Shown here: one piece after another, positions 32,980-44,882 of the stretch
Position numbering within the stretch: the first letter of the stretch is position 1
Layout: each line of letters starts with the position of its first letter
Program-made: the position numbers and the translations under genes
Notes under the pieces: generated by a model
Told to the model about the DNA's origin: nothing
Seen by the model: only the letters and a program-made list of their open reading frames with translations
Databases searched by the model: none
Assembly (NCBI GenBank): GCA_014529385.2
Contig: CM043948.1
Coordinates: 25,356,451 to 25,420,450 of the forward strand
DNA: 64,000 bases
Direction: 5' to 3'
Source of the DNA: Adiantum capillus-veneris
Taxonomy: Eukaryota; Streptophyta; Polypodiopsida; Polypodiales; Pteridaceae

Positions 32980-35900
32980 GAAACTTTGCCGCTTTTTGGG
33001 GCAAAGTGAAGGATCAGGAAGCTCTTTTGAAGGAGCCAAGGCCAACTTCTTTTCACTTGGAATTGGCGGCTCGATTTGGAATTACACCCGACAGACTAAC
33101 GCCACAAGCAAAGATAGTTCGACTGACACCCGGACGGGATATTGCCATTACAACGAGCATTGGCAAACTTCGTTTGCAATGATAGGGGTGTTCAGGGCAC
33201 GCGAGTGACGTTCTTCTCGGAATCCCTTGGTACCACAAGAACTACGCCGTGGTTGACTACCGGGCCGAGAAAGCGACTTTGACAAATGAAGGGCTCAGAG
33301 ATTGTACTTGATGAACTTCAGTTTCTTTACTCATTCTTTTGGGAGAGCACTGAACGATTATTAAATGTTGAATATGTTTTGACCTGAACAAAAGAGCACC
33401 CAGATTTTTCTCCACACTCATGCCGATTGCTTTTTAGAGGGCCTGAAGATCAGACCATTGATCTGATACCTGGAAGCACGCCACCAAACCGGCCACCTTA
33501 CCGTGTAAGCCGAGTACAGAATGAAAAGATTATGAACCAAGTGAAAGACCTCTTGGAAAAAGGTCATGTCCAGCCTAGTAGTTCACCGTATTGCTCTCCA
33601 GTGTTGTTGGTTTTGAAGAAAGACGGATCCTAGAGAATGTGCATCGATTATAGAGCTCTCATCAAAATCAACATCAAGAATAGATTTCCGATTCCTAGGA
33701 TCGATGATATACTCGACAAGTTACAAGGATCCTCGTGCTTTAGTAGGATTGACCTGAAGAGTGGATATCATCAAATCCGAATCGCACCGGAAGATGTCTA
33801 CAAGACAGCCTTTCGGACTACTTTTGGGTTATTTGAGTTTTTGGTGATGCCTTTTGGCTTAAACAATGCTCTTGCGACATTTAACCGGATGATGAACAGG
33901 ATTTTTCGAGAGTACAGGCTATTTGTTGGCACTTTCTTTGGTGATATCATTGTTTTCTCCAAGAATGAGACAGAACACAGAGATCATTTGCTTCAGAGAT
34001 ACACTTTTTGAGACGCATTGTCTCAGCAGCAGGAGTGCAAATGGATCCGGCCAAGACAGACGCTATCCGTGATTGGCCTGATTTTTTGAAGAATGTCCAT
34101 GAAGTTGGAAGCTTCTTGGGACTATGTTCGTACTAGAGGCGGTTCATTCGAAGGTTTGCAGAGGTTGCTTCCCCTTTGCATATCTTGACATAGAAAGGAG
34201 TCCCTTTCTCGTGGGGACCCACAGAGGTGACTGCCTTTCTGACATTGAAAGAGAAATTGACTACGGGACCAGTTTTGACTTTGCCGGATTTGTAGAAGTC
34301 ATTTGAAGTATATCATGATGCTTGTGATCGTAGTCTGGGTGCGGTCTTAATGCAAGAAGGCCATATCATTGCTTACGAGAGCCGATTGTTCTCTAGGCTG
34401 GAGATGACAGCACAAATATATGAGAAAGAGATTTTGGCGGTTATCCATGCTCTTACTCAGTGGCGACATTACCTACTCGGAGCGGATTTTACTGTCTTTA
34501 CAGACCATTAGAGTTTGCGCTACTTCTTGTCACAGAAGCAGCTTTCGAAAAAGCAGATGCGGTGGGCGAACATCTTGTCACAGTTTCACTTCTAGATTGT
34601 CCATGTGCAGGGATAGAAGAATGTGGTGGCAAATGCTTTGTCTCGGAAGCCGTTGGTTCTGGCTATTTCCGCGATACATCATAGGAGCTTCGAGGATATG
34701 GTCGACCAGTATGCCACGGATAGAGATTTTGCAGATATTTTCACACGGATACGGGATGGGGAGACAGTAGCAGGATACTCCATTCGAGAAGGCTACTTGA
34801 TGAGAAAAACCATGTTGTGAGTTACACAGCCGTTGAGGGAAAAAGTTATGACTGAATGCCAATGTCCACCTTTTACGGGTCACTGCGGCATTGCTACCAC
34901 CATGAAAGGGGTAGAGAGATACTTCTTTTGGCCGAGACTCAAAAAGGATGTGGAAGAGTTTGTGCGCAGTTGCTTAGTATGCCAGAAGGTCAAGTTTGAC
35001 AGGCATAAGGCACAGGGATTGTTACAACCTTTACCCATACCCACCCGCCCCTGGGAAAGTATTGCAATGGATTTCATTTTTGATCTCCCGAGAACACAGA
35101 GTGGTCACGATGGTATCTGGACTGTTATTGATAGATTTAGCAAACAGGCTCATTTCATTCCAGTGAAGAAAACAGTCAAGCTGGATCACTTAGCGGGACT
35201 GGTTGTGGCCCAGATCTTCAGATTACATGGCATGCCTGAGACGATTGTCTCCGACAGAGACCCTAGATTTACGAGTTTGTTTTGGAAGGCAATTTCGGAG
35301 AACATTGGCACGCGGTTGCAGTCCTAGTCAACATTCCACCCGCAGACTGATGGGCAATCTGAGATTGCAAATTCAATGGTTCTAGATTTATTGAAGTCTT
35401 ACATCTCAAATCAGAAGACTCAATGGGAAAAGTACTTACCTTTTGTGGAATTTGCCTACAATAACACGATACACTCTTCGATGAGGAAGGCACCATTTGA
35501 GATTATTCAAGGTGTTGCGAAGGTTCCACCCTTCCTAAGCACGAAAGATAAGATTATTGAAGCGGATGAATATACGCGAGATTTGAATACGGCTTTTGCC
35601 AAGGTTCGCGAGACTTTGCAGAAGTCTCAAGAACGACAGAAAAATGCAGCGGATCGCCATCATCGCGACTTGAAATTGAAGGAGGATGATTGGGTGCTCT
35701 TACGTTTTGAGAAGGCACGCCTAAGAAAGAAAAAGGGAAAGGAGAGGCTTTTTCCAAAGCTTAGTATGCGATACTACGGACCTTTCCAGATCATTGAAAA
35801 GATAAATGATTCACAATGCATTTCATGTGAGTCTCTTGAAACCTTTTAAGGGTGATGTGCCTGATGATGGGGAGCTTGATGAGCAACCCGAAGTGGAAGA

Positions 35901-36093
35901 AAATGAGGAGATCCTTGTTCCTGAACAGACTTTGGCACATAAGGATACGAAGAATAAAGGTAAATTCCGAATGCGGTTCTTGGTTAAGTTCAAGAACTAT
36001 CCTGCATTGGATGCGAATTGGATGGAGGAGGAGGACCTAACAGATACTCCTCAGATTGTGAAACTTTACCTCGATGCTTTTGGTTTAGCATAG
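32980..36093 (+). pseudogene. pol: gypsy 1 pol with chromodomain-like tail
   Basis: Protease remnant to about 33290 (LLGIPWYHKNYAVVDYRAEK). RT from 33427: PPNRPPYRVS, KKDGS with TAG at 33631, [26 protein letters not shown]. The catalytic box near 33931 reads [10 protein letters not shown], so the first of the two Asp residues is Gly. About 80 residues are missing or shifted near 34010, then RNase H (EVYHDACDRSLGAVLMQEGH, YEKEILAVIHAL) follows in mixed frames. Integrase has GHCGIATT, CLVCQKVK, MDFIFDLP and SDRDPRFTS, with TAG at 35325 and then HPQTDGQSE. The C-terminus (35806-36093) ends with VKFKNYPALDANWMEEEDL, a chromodomain-type motif, which places it among chromoviruses. Confidence 0.93.
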
Positions 36094-36659
36094 TCTACTC
36101 CAAACAGAACCCAGAATTCAGCTTGGACGGAGATCTGGTGCAGTGGGATGCACAAGAGGGGAGTCACTCCGCTCCTTTGTCAATAGATGCCTTGATTTTG
36201 ATACTAAAGTCACTGATGTCTCTTGAGCTTCAGGGATACTGAGAGCTGACAGTATTCTGCTTGATGACTTTATGAAATGGAATTCCTGATTATGATACTG
36301 ATTTGTTCTTGACTTCTTTTGAGTGCAGGAACTGACAGACGAAATGACTGCAACATTTTGGTCTGATTGATCTCGAATAGACATGGTTGCAATAGGGGTT
36401 AGTCAATCGGACATCGATGAGGTCCCGATTGGATCTAGATGCGATTGCTAGCTACATTGCCGATAAATCATGGTCTAAAATCCGAATGAATGTTGAATGT
36501 CATCCGATGTCTAGTGATGTCCTGTGATGTGACTGTCGATTTGGTACATGTGCTAGATGTGTGTTCCTAGTACGTAGGTACTAACAGTCAATGTCTGCTA
36601 AGACGGTTTATGGCTTCTGCCGGTTTTGCAGGCGTAATCGCGGTCGATTACAATGCTTT

Positions 36660-36672
36660 CAAGAGGGGGGTA
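36660..36672 (+). other. Polypurine tract of gypsy 1
   Basis: CAAGAGGGGGGTA before the 3' LTR. The minus-strand LTRs at 22365 and 38208 have a homologous purine tract, linking the families. Confidence 0.85.
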
Positions 36673-37318
36673 TGTCACAAAGTGATGACGTGGCTATTGA
36701 CAGAAAAAACCCTAATTACTGCCAAAAACCCTAATTCCTGCAAACCCTAATTTCTGCCAGAAACCCTAATTTGCAGAAACCCTAATTTCTGGAAACCCTA
36801 ACCCTAACTGCTGGCTGAAACCCTAATGTGGCTGGAAACCCTAACACAGGCGGCTGAAATGCCACGTGGCAACAGTACGGTATTTCCGAAAATTGCGGCA
36901 GAAATTGCGGAGCTGAAAAGCAGCCCTATGGGCGACGTAATTTGCCAAGAGAGTGAGAAATTGACTGCTTTATTTTTACTCGCTTGAGAGAGGGAAATTT
37001 TGCTTTTATTTTTGAAAGCTTTTGGGGCTCTGCTTTTGGCAATCTCTTGTAATCTTTAAATACGCGGATTAGGGCTCACTCTGCAGAGCATCTGGACGCA
37101 GAGTCTGAGAGTGAAACCCTAATTGCTCTCTAGTACTTTGATCATTGATTAATACATAAAGAAATACCGAAAGGGGCGCCAGTCTTTGGGGCCAATATCT
37201 CTAGGCACGGAACTCCGCCGGGCCAGTGCAAATCTAATGTGATCTGTGAATTGTTTTGAAGTGGTTATTTGGGGCTGTTGTGATTGATTCTTGACTTGGA
37301 GTGTCCAAGTCTGTTACA
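36673..37318 (+). repeat. 3' LTR of gypsy 1 with expanded telo-box-like array
   Basis: 646 bp, 45 bp longer than the 5' LTR. Extra AACCCTAATT(A/T)CTGCC units (36705-36780) account for most of the difference. Confidence 0.95.
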
Positions 37319-37559
37319 GTAAGAGATGATACAAAGGCTGGTACAAGATGAGCAAGGTGTACAATCTTCAAAAGAGCTAAATCACAGGAGATCCAACATC
37401 GATCGCTGGAGGACTCATCAATGTCCTCCACGGTTAGTAGTCTGACCCGACATCGTGCATGTCAGGCCAAAGTGATTTAAATCCTCGGATGCAGCCTCCG
37501 TCGATGCTGTGTAGTCTTCCACAGTCGTGGGCGTCTGGATCTCCCTAGCTCGGTCGCTC
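37319..37559. other. Right flank of gypsy 1
   Basis: Begins with the GTAAG duplication. The minus strand has a short open stretch (VEDIDESSSDRCWISCDLAL), but no domain is recognised. No primer-binding site precedes the LTR at 37560. Confidence 0.5.
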
Positions 37560-38208
37560 TGTCACAAGACGGGCACCACGTGCCAATAGAAACGAACAGA
37601 CCGAATAGACTTTTAGCACTTTAATAACAAATGAACTAAAAAAGAGAGACGATACGCGACACGGATTGGCGAAATTCCACCCCAGAGAGCATTGGCCCCA
37701 AACCTTGGCGCCCCTTTCGGTATTTCTTTATATTACTTGAACTCTGTACAAGCCGATACTTCAGACTCTGCACCTTCTCCAGGAAGCATGCTCGAGAACG
37801 AGAGCCCATGGCCTCATATTTAAAGGCCCAGTAAAAAGCCTTCAAACTCAAAAGCATCTGGTCCAAAAGCAAAGCCAAAAAGTTGCCAGCGTAAATCACG
37901 GAATTTCCTACAACAGTCAGCGCAAAACGCGGAAATCCGTACAGTCTGCCACGTCATCATGTCAGTGCAATTTCCGGAATTTCCGTACAATTGCCACATC
38001 ATCAGCTGCTCCACCAACCTTTCTGTGTGTGTGGGTCCTGCTTTATTTTAATCCTTTATGTCACTTGGGGCCCCATCGAACGGGGTCCCCATAAGTTGGT
38101 AGGACTTCTTCTTCTGTTACTTGTTCTTCTTAGGGTTTAGGCCCTTGGCCGGCATCTGCAAGTTGGCTCCATTCTTCAGGGCTTTTGACACGTCAGCAGT
38201 TTGTGACA
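37560..38208 (-). repeat. gypsy-family 3' LTR, minus orientation, second copy
   Basis: 649 bp, homologous to 21680-22365, with TGTCACA...TGTGACA ends. The polypurine tract and about 95 bp of the internal 3' end follow to about 38302, just as in the first copy. The rest of this element is missing and LINE sequence starts near 38400. Confidence 0.85.
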
Positions 38209-38599
38209 TCTCCCCTTCTTGAAAGAGAGTAATCGTCCGCGATTACAGCATATCTGCAAAACAACTCAAAAAATTTCCTAGGGACATTCAGTTTGCTCTT
38301 TTTGTTAAGGAGTTAGCTTCTCCTTTCGGCTCTTTTGATCAAGGAGTTGGCTTCTCCTTTCGTCCAGATCGGAACTCTTGATATTCCGGCGTAGTAAAAT
38401 TAGCCATCACACCCAGACCGCACTGATCTTCCACACGTGTCTTGATGCACTAAAATTACATACCTAGGAAATCTCATCCAAATAGGAATATTCAGTGGTT
38501 GGCATACCACAATGCAACACAAATGCTCACATGTGCATGCTCGGAGAGACAAGTCCAAACCAACCTGACAGCCCAAGTACTGAAATGCAGTCCCTAGGG

Positions 38600-40908
38600 G
38601 AATCCACCTGAAACCCTCACCTGACATCCAATCGGGCACAGGAGCACTACCAACTGAGAAAGCAACTGTCTTTCTCCAGTTGATCAGTGCGCTAGATGCA
38701 CAAAGAAGGTCTCTAGAGCCTGCTACACCTGTGAAGGTTGGCCTCCTGGCCATCAAAGTACAAGGCTGAGTTGTCAGCAAACTCAGCGTCCAGTAGCTCA
38801 TCTCCCCGAATAGGGAGTGCTAAGCCCAACCAACCTGCTGCAACACCAAAAACCTGCTCATTGCCTTAGCATAGAACAAAAAGAGGAAGGGGGCAAGAGG
38901 GCAGCCCTATCTGACCGAACGTGTGAGCATGAAACGATCACCTCTACCTCCTAACAAAAGTACTTGACTGTGTGCCCGTCTGTAAAAAGCTGGCGCCCGT
39001 CTGATCCAAGCATCTAAGAAGCCCATCCTGCATAGAGTGCCCTCCAGAAAGTCCCAATCAACTCTGTCGTAGGCCTTCTCAAAGTCGAGAAGAAGAATCA
39101 CCAGATCCTCACAACGTAGCCGCGCTAGGGCAGAAGCCTCCCAAAAAGTAAAGATGTTGTCAAGGATACTGCGCTCCTTGACAAAACCTGTCTGAGTCCC
39201 ATGTATAAGGCTCTCTAGAAGTGGCTAGATCCTCAAACTCAGAGCCTTGGCAAGAATTTTGTAGGCTGAGTTGAGGATGGTGATGGGGCGCCACTGTCGA
39301 GTCTCATCCAAGGAGCCACCCTCCTTGGGAATGAGGTAGATCAGACCCTCACTCATGCTGTCAGGCATCTCTCCAGTGTGCACGATGTATCAGAAAGCAC
39401 TACAGAGATATGGACCAAGCAAGTCCCAATACTCCAAGAAAAAACTGGGAGTCAAGCCATCCTCACCTGGGCAGCTACCACAGGAGAGTGCACTAAGAGC
39501 CGTGTGCAACTCCTCAAGCTGAAGTGGAAGCTCAAGCCTCTGACGCATCTCCTCAGTCACAAGGCAAGGCATCTATGCCCACACCTGCTCCTTGCATGTA
39601 TCCTGCCACTCTGACTGAGGCTCTGCAGACAGTAACTCACGGTAAAAGTCAGTAGCAACTGCATGCATGTCCTCTGGCTCAGAAGCATCTAACCCGTTGG
39701 GCCTCCTCAACTGACTGACCTTGGCATGCGTATACCGAGGTCTCACTGCCTCGCAGAAAGCACCAGTCACTCTGTCACCCACTTGCGTCCACTGAGATGC
39801 TTGTCATAGGAAATCAAACTCATGGCGCCGCTCCTTTGTGTTAAGCTCCTTGCTGTAACTGCTCCTCCAACCAAGGACTGTCTGGATGTTGCTCTTGCAT
39901 CCTCTGCAAGGAAGCAACGCCTCGTCTGAGACGCTGCTCCTCCTCTCTCGCTGCAGCCATGCGAGCCAAAGACTCATGGAGAAAGAAACGACTAAGCTGA
40001 ACTAGTCTTGAGGCCAGTCTGTCAGCAGGAGAATCCTGCCTATCCAAGCTCTCTGTCCAAAGAGCCTCTACTCGCTGTCTGAGTGCAGAGTCCAGCAAGA
40101 CCCTCTCAGGGATGCGAAGCATCGTGCTCCCCCTCCTCTGTCTATCTGCAACTGTGAGGATCATTGGTGCATGGTCCGAGAAGGAAGTCCCTGCCAGAAT
40201 GCCGACTGTCCCACCCAAGTCACAGAAATGGTCATTAGTGTAGAAGCGATCTATCAGTGATAGATTCACTCCTCCCACTCTGCGGTCCGAACGAGAGAAG
40301 GCCAGGCTATCTGGGGGCCTCACAAAGCTAGAGTGCTGCCACACATCCGAAACCCTCAGTCATACAAAACCGCTCCGAAGCTGCCAGCTCAACTCCATGC
40401 ACAGTAGCATGGCTACCACCAATCCTATCAGAAGGATACTCCAACATGTTGAAGTCCCCCCCTATGCAGCACCACTACTCTGCTTGCGGGGCAGAGACTC
40501 AACAATCTGTGACCAGAACTCTGCTCGTGCACTCGCCACATTGGGCGCATATATGTTCAGGAAGCCCACAAGGCAACTCTGAACATGCATAGTGATCCAC
40601 TGAGCCCTACCTGGCACAATAATCCCTCTGCCCACAATGGCCTGCTGCAAAGAATCCAAAATAGTCATACATACCCCACCCTGGATGCCTCCAGGTCCAA
40701 AAGCAACTGACCAAAAAGTATCATAACGTCCACGCAAGAGCTGACCACATCGTCTAATGCGGCTCTCACACAGATGGTGCTCCTGTAGCATAAGGAGATC
40801 AATCTCTCCTCCCACAAGGCAACGCTGAAGCTCTTGACGCAGTCGGCTCTTCTGACGCTGAAACTCGGGCCCACCTTACCCCTGCATGTTCCATGAGACG
40901 ATCCTCAT
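38600..40908 (-). pseudogene. LINE ORF2 endonuclease and reverse transcriptase
   Basis: ATG at 40908 opens MRIVSWNMQG, the APE-type endonuclease start, followed by a TAA. It continues with IDLLMLQEHHL, GFLNIYAPN and, nearer 40160, FSDHAPMIL (catalytic S-D-H). The RT then runs through SCPGEDGLTPSFFLEYW, LIYLIPKEGGSLDETRQWRP, LLLDFEKAYDRVDWDFLEG and FADN (usual FADD, last residue changed), then FQYLGCQVGLDLS. Several stops but largely one frame. Reading fades by 38400. Confidence 0.9.
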
Positions 40909-41639
40909 GGGGAGCGAGAGAGAACAGATGCCGCCACAGCAGCTAAGCGTGCTATCTTCAAGGCTGGCTTGGATGGGGAGTAATCCGCATCCGAGCGTCC
41001 TCTAGATAGGCGTGACTGCAAAGACTGCCTGACCCAAGCCCAAGTAGACCGAGCCGTGCGTAAAGCAACCTCCTCTATCCAGGAGTCCTCATGAATGTGT
41101 ACATAGCATGGCGAGCACTGTGTATCAGCAAAGAAGTGAACCACAATGTGTTTACATCCTGCTACATCCGGAGGAGTCACAGCAAACTTGGCCAATGGCC
41201 ACAGAGTCTGAAGCATGTCTGTAACTCCTAGGTCTCCCATGTGGTGAGAGAACTCTAGGGCCTATGTCTGGAGCCACTCCAACACTGAGTCGAGAGTCCA
41301 CTCAGTCTGGTCCCTGCCACAAAGGGGAAAAGAGAAGCCAACCGCTGAGTCCAAGGCCTCTATCCCCCTAGCTGCAAGGAGAAGAACATGAACCCTGAAG
41401 CCAGGGATGGCCCTACCCCCGGGGTCGACTGTGGAACTAAAGCGGGAGGGGAAGGTGTAGGAGCAGGGGGAGGTGGGGGAGGAGAGGGGCAAGGAGGAGA
41501 GGTGACGGGAGCAGGAGGTGGGGGGGGGGGGGATGATGAGGAGGGGGGAACTCGAGGGGAGGGGGGGCTGTCGATGGTGAAGCTGAGGTGGGGACTGGAG
41601 CAGGGACCTGGTCTTGCTCAAGAGGACTGAATCGGGTTC

Positions 41640-42572
41640 CTGTGGGAACCCATTGCTGCTGGGCAGGCGCCTGAGGACCACCCTGAGTGCCAAGCTGTCG
41701 CTATGGCCCCTGCTGTCGTCGACCACGAACCTGCTGCCATCCCTCCTCCGCTGGAGCCCCAGGCTCGGAGGGTGGTTCTACCCGTGTGCTCTGTGTCTCT
41801 GCCTGAGGCTGCTGGCCAACCCTTGCAAGCTGGGGCTGGGTCTCTGGTGTAGGTCGGGGCCTCCTCCATGGACAGGCCTTCGCACGATGGCCCATCTGTC
41901 GACAAATGAAGCACTGATTCGGGAGGCCTGAATAGTCCATGCTCTGTCTAAACCAACCCGCACTCACTCGAGGAAGTAGGATGACCTTCGGGAGAGTGTG
42001 AGTGTCCCTAACCAGAATGCGAACTGAGGGAATGCCGGCCGCCTTGGCAGCTATACTGAGGCTACCGTGCGAGGTGTCTCCAGGACAATCCCAATCGCTG
42101 AGCCTATCTTGGACAAAAAAGGTAGGTACTCCCTCCGCAAACTAGGAAAGCAGACGGATATGGGAATGTCTGCCTCCTCTACCAGAACATCTAAAGCAGG
42201 GTCAAAACCATGTCTCCACTGTCGAAAGTGGGCTCGAACTGCTCGGATGGTCAAGGGGCTCATGGCAATGACCTTGGACGCCATCTCAGAGGTCTCAAAC
42301 TCGATCTGATAGTAGCCTCGTCTGAGGATCTGAACGTCCAAGATCTTGCCCACCTCTACGAGAAGGCGGACCTGGAGAAGATCACGCAGCTCTCCTCTGT
42401 TGGGTCTGGTGCCGAGAATCTTGCAGATGACGGAGGTCGCCTAGAGGCGCTCCACCTCTCCTGCGAGGCTCGCTTGCTCTGTCGGTGAAAGAGCAAGTCG
42501 GATGATGGGCTCAGCTGGGTCGGGCGAGGGGGCTTCCGAGGAGTCCCTATGGGGCGGAGCATGAGCCTCCAT
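41640..42572 (-). pseudogene. LINE ORF1 (DUF4283-like and CCHC)
   Basis: ATG at 42572 (MEAHAPPHRDSSEAPSPDPA), then one in-frame TAG near 42440. The DUF4283-like domain follows: VGKILDVQILRRGYYQIEF, FRQWRHGFDPALDVL, PLRREYLPFLSKIG-type blocks and IGIVLETPRTV. After a frame change the knuckle NQCFICRQMGHRAKACPWRR lies at about 41930-41860, with a Pro/Gln-rich tail. It is an RNA-binding chaperone in active LINEs. The minus strand is very C-rich here. Confidence 0.85.
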
Positions 42573-43000
42573 TTGTGTCTATTGCTGTGGTGGTAAGGGG
42601 GGGCGCGTGAAGACAAACACCTGCGAAACCCAACGAGTAGCATCCCAACGAGAACACCACTGCAAGGCTGAGCAGAGCGAGGCCTTGTTGGGCAGGGGGG
42701 GGCTAAAGGTGCGCAAAGGGAAGGAGAGCGGCGAAGGCGGGCTAAGGGAAGGCGGACAGGGGCAGAGACGGGCTAAGGCGGGGCGGGCAGAGGCAGAGGC
42801 AGAGGCGGGCTGAGGGGGGGGCGGGTTGAGGTAGCGGGAGTAGGGGAGGGGGTGGGCTGGCGCGAGAGGGCAAGGGGCGAGGGGGGCTGGCAAGACTGCA
42901 CAGGGCAGGGCAGGGGCGGCGAGCAGCGAAGCAAGGGGGGGATGGCGGGGGTGGGCAGCGTACAGCAGCAGCAAGCGCGCTCGTCTTGTAATAGAATTTT
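42573..43000 (-). other. GC-rich LINE leader
   Basis: G-rich on the plus strand (GGGG and GGCGGG runs) with CpG-dense stretches. It lies directly 5' of ORF1 and probably contains the internal promoter. The Pro/Ala/Ser-rich frames here are compositional. Confidence 0.6.
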
Positions 43001-43089
43001 GGAATTCGATTCCTATGTGCGAGGGAATACGGAAAGAAAAAAAGGTAAATGTCAACTCCTAAAAGGCTAGGGAACTGTGAATAACCGGC

Positions 43090-43531
43090 GGGTATTGATC
43101 CTCGATCAACGGACAACTTTATCTCATTGGAAACTGCGGAACGCTTGGACCTCACACCGGCTCAAATTGGCACTCCAGTCACTTCCGAATCGACATTCGA
43201 GGGGTTGACCATCAATGCAATTCCTGTGCAAGGACAACTCAATCTTCAAATTGGCGAGTACAAGGACCGCAAATCATTTCTAATGGCATCCATCGAGGGA
43301 TGTAATATCATAATGGGTATGCCATGGCACTACCATATGCAACCAGTCCCAGATTATGTAGAAAAGAGCCCCCCTTTTGAGCATGAGGACAAGAATAATG
43401 AAATTTTTACCGATGCTAGGAATTGGCTATTCCCTATTTTAAGCCATATCTCCATTAAAAAGAAAATAAAGAAGTGCGTTTCTGCTTACTTGATTTTCGC
43501 ACGGAAAAAGGATAAAACTAATGAGGGTTAG
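43090..43531 (+). pseudogene. pol: gypsy 2 protease
   Basis: VLIDPRSTDNFISLETAERL shows the retropepsin active-site region with the usual D-S-G changed to D-P-R. It is followed by GCNIIMGMPWHYHMQPV. Ends at TAG about 43529, then the RT frame. Confidence 0.8.
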
Positions 43532-43540
43532 CTCTCTAGT

Positions 43541-44882
43541 TTGGAAACTAAACATTGTCAATTTATTGAAAGGTATAAGGATTGTTTCACGGACACTCTT
43601 CCCAATAAGCTACCTATGGAAAGTTTGGAAGATCATCGTATTGATCTCGTACCGGGTAGCTCTCCTCCAAACCCCCTTCACAAGGTAAGTCTTGCAAGAG
43701 GAAATTTTGAAGCAAGTCAACGAGCTTTTGGAAAAAGGTCTAATACAACCGAGTACTTCACCCTACTCCTCTTCACTTCTACTCATGCAGAAAAAAGATG
43801 GCACGTTTCGAATGTGCATAGATTATCGATCTCTAAACAAGAATGTGGTCAAGAATCGCTTTCTGATTCCTCGGATTGATGATATTCTCGATAAGTTACA
43901 AGGTGCATGTATCTTTAATCGCATTGACTTAAAGAGCGGGTATCAACAGATTCCGATAGCCCCTGAGGATGTCCGTAAGACTGCATTTCGCACTACCTTT
44001 GCACTTTTAATTTTTGGTAATGCCTTTTGGCTTGACCAATGCTCCTACCACATTCGATCGAATGATGGATTGCATTTTCAACCCACGCTGAGCTTTTACA
44101 GGAGTGTTCTTTGATAGCATACTCCTCTTTTCAAAGATCGAGGAGGAACATCGGAAGCACTTAGACACAGTGTTTCAGGAATTGCGAAAGCATGAATTGC
44201 ATGTAAATGCAAAGAAAAGTGAGTTCTTTCTCACAGAGATACGCTATCTCAGCCATACAGTCTCTCACAACCAAGCGAGTATGGATCCCGCCAAGATCAA
44301 GGTGATACAAGATTTGCTACCTCCCACTACCGTACATGATGTACGTAGCTTTTGGGATTGTGTTCTTGTTATTGGAGGCTTATCCAAGGCTTTGGTCATG
44401 TAGCAGACCATTTCATGACCTAACACGGAAGAATATTCCCTTTCGATGGGTATCGAGACAACAAGGAGCATTTGATAGGCTCAATTATTTATTAAGCCAT
44501 GGTCTTATTTTGATAGTGTTAAACTTAAGGAAACCATTTGAGGTTCACTGTGATGCTTCAGGTGATTGCATTGGTACAATGCTTAACCAAGAAGCCCATG
44601 CAGTGACTTATGAAAGTAGACGGCTTAAGAATGCAAAATTGCATGCCTCCATCTACGAGAAGGAACTTATGGCTGTGATTCACGCCTTGTCTACTTGGAA
44701 GTATTATCTTCTAGGAGCTGATTTTGCGATAAAAACCTATCATCAGAGTTTGCGGTATTTTCTCACGCAACAGAAACTATCTAAGAAGCACATGCGATGG
44801 GCCAACTTTTTGCCCATGTTTCACTTCCAGATCCTTCATACGGCTCGAAGTAAGAATGTGGTTGCGGACGCATAGTCTAGAT
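43541..44882 (+). pseudogene. pol: gypsy 2 reverse transcriptase and RNase H (left part)
   Basis: HRIDLVPGSSPPN, then after a frameshift EEILKQVNELLEKGLIQPST, KKDGTFRMCIDYRSLNKN and [21 protein letters not shown] frameshift near 44010 destroys the MPFGLTNAPATF box. The catalytic box reads VFFDSILLFS (second Asp to Ser). RNase H: FEVHCDASGDCIGTMLNQEA, YEKELMAVIHALSTWK. The block ends VVADA-TAG-SR at 44882, exactly at the TAGAT target site. Confidence 0.9.

Larger units (their letters stand above)
25525..37318 (+). mobile_element. Ty3/gypsy chromovirus-type element 1 (carries a nested copia)
   Basis: LTRs at 25525-26125 and 36673-37318 share TGTCACAAAG...TGTTACA ends, with the GTAAG target duplication on both sides. 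Order inside is gag, zinc knuckle, protease, RT, RNase H, integrase and a chromodomain-like C-terminus. Without the 5,159-bp nested insertion it is about 6.6 kb. Many stops and frameshifts make it inactive. Confidence 0.96.
38400..43000 (-). mobile_element. LINE, 5' portion, 3'-truncated
   Basis: On the minus strand: GC-rich leader (43000-42573), ORF1 (DUF4283-type and zinc knuckle), ORF2 endonuclease and RT. The zf-RVT region and 3' UTR expected beyond the RT are absent. Loss of the 3' end is not the normal LINE truncation and points to a later rearrangement with the gypsy fragment. Confidence 0.88.

Noticed and set aside
21680-38208. One full gypsy element bounded by the two minus-strand LTRs
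   Set aside because: Both LTRs are 3' LTRs with the polypurine tract on the same side, neither has a primer site, and flanks show no target duplication; the sequence between them belongs to other elements.
41388-41630. Gly-rich plus-strand ORF
   Set aside because: Antisense of the LINE ORF1/ORF2 spacer; glycine comes from the G-runs.
42579-43155. 158-codon Pro/Ala-rich minus-strand ORF
   Set aside because: Composition-driven frame in the GC-rich LINE leader, overlapping the real ORF1 start and running into gypsy 2 sequence.
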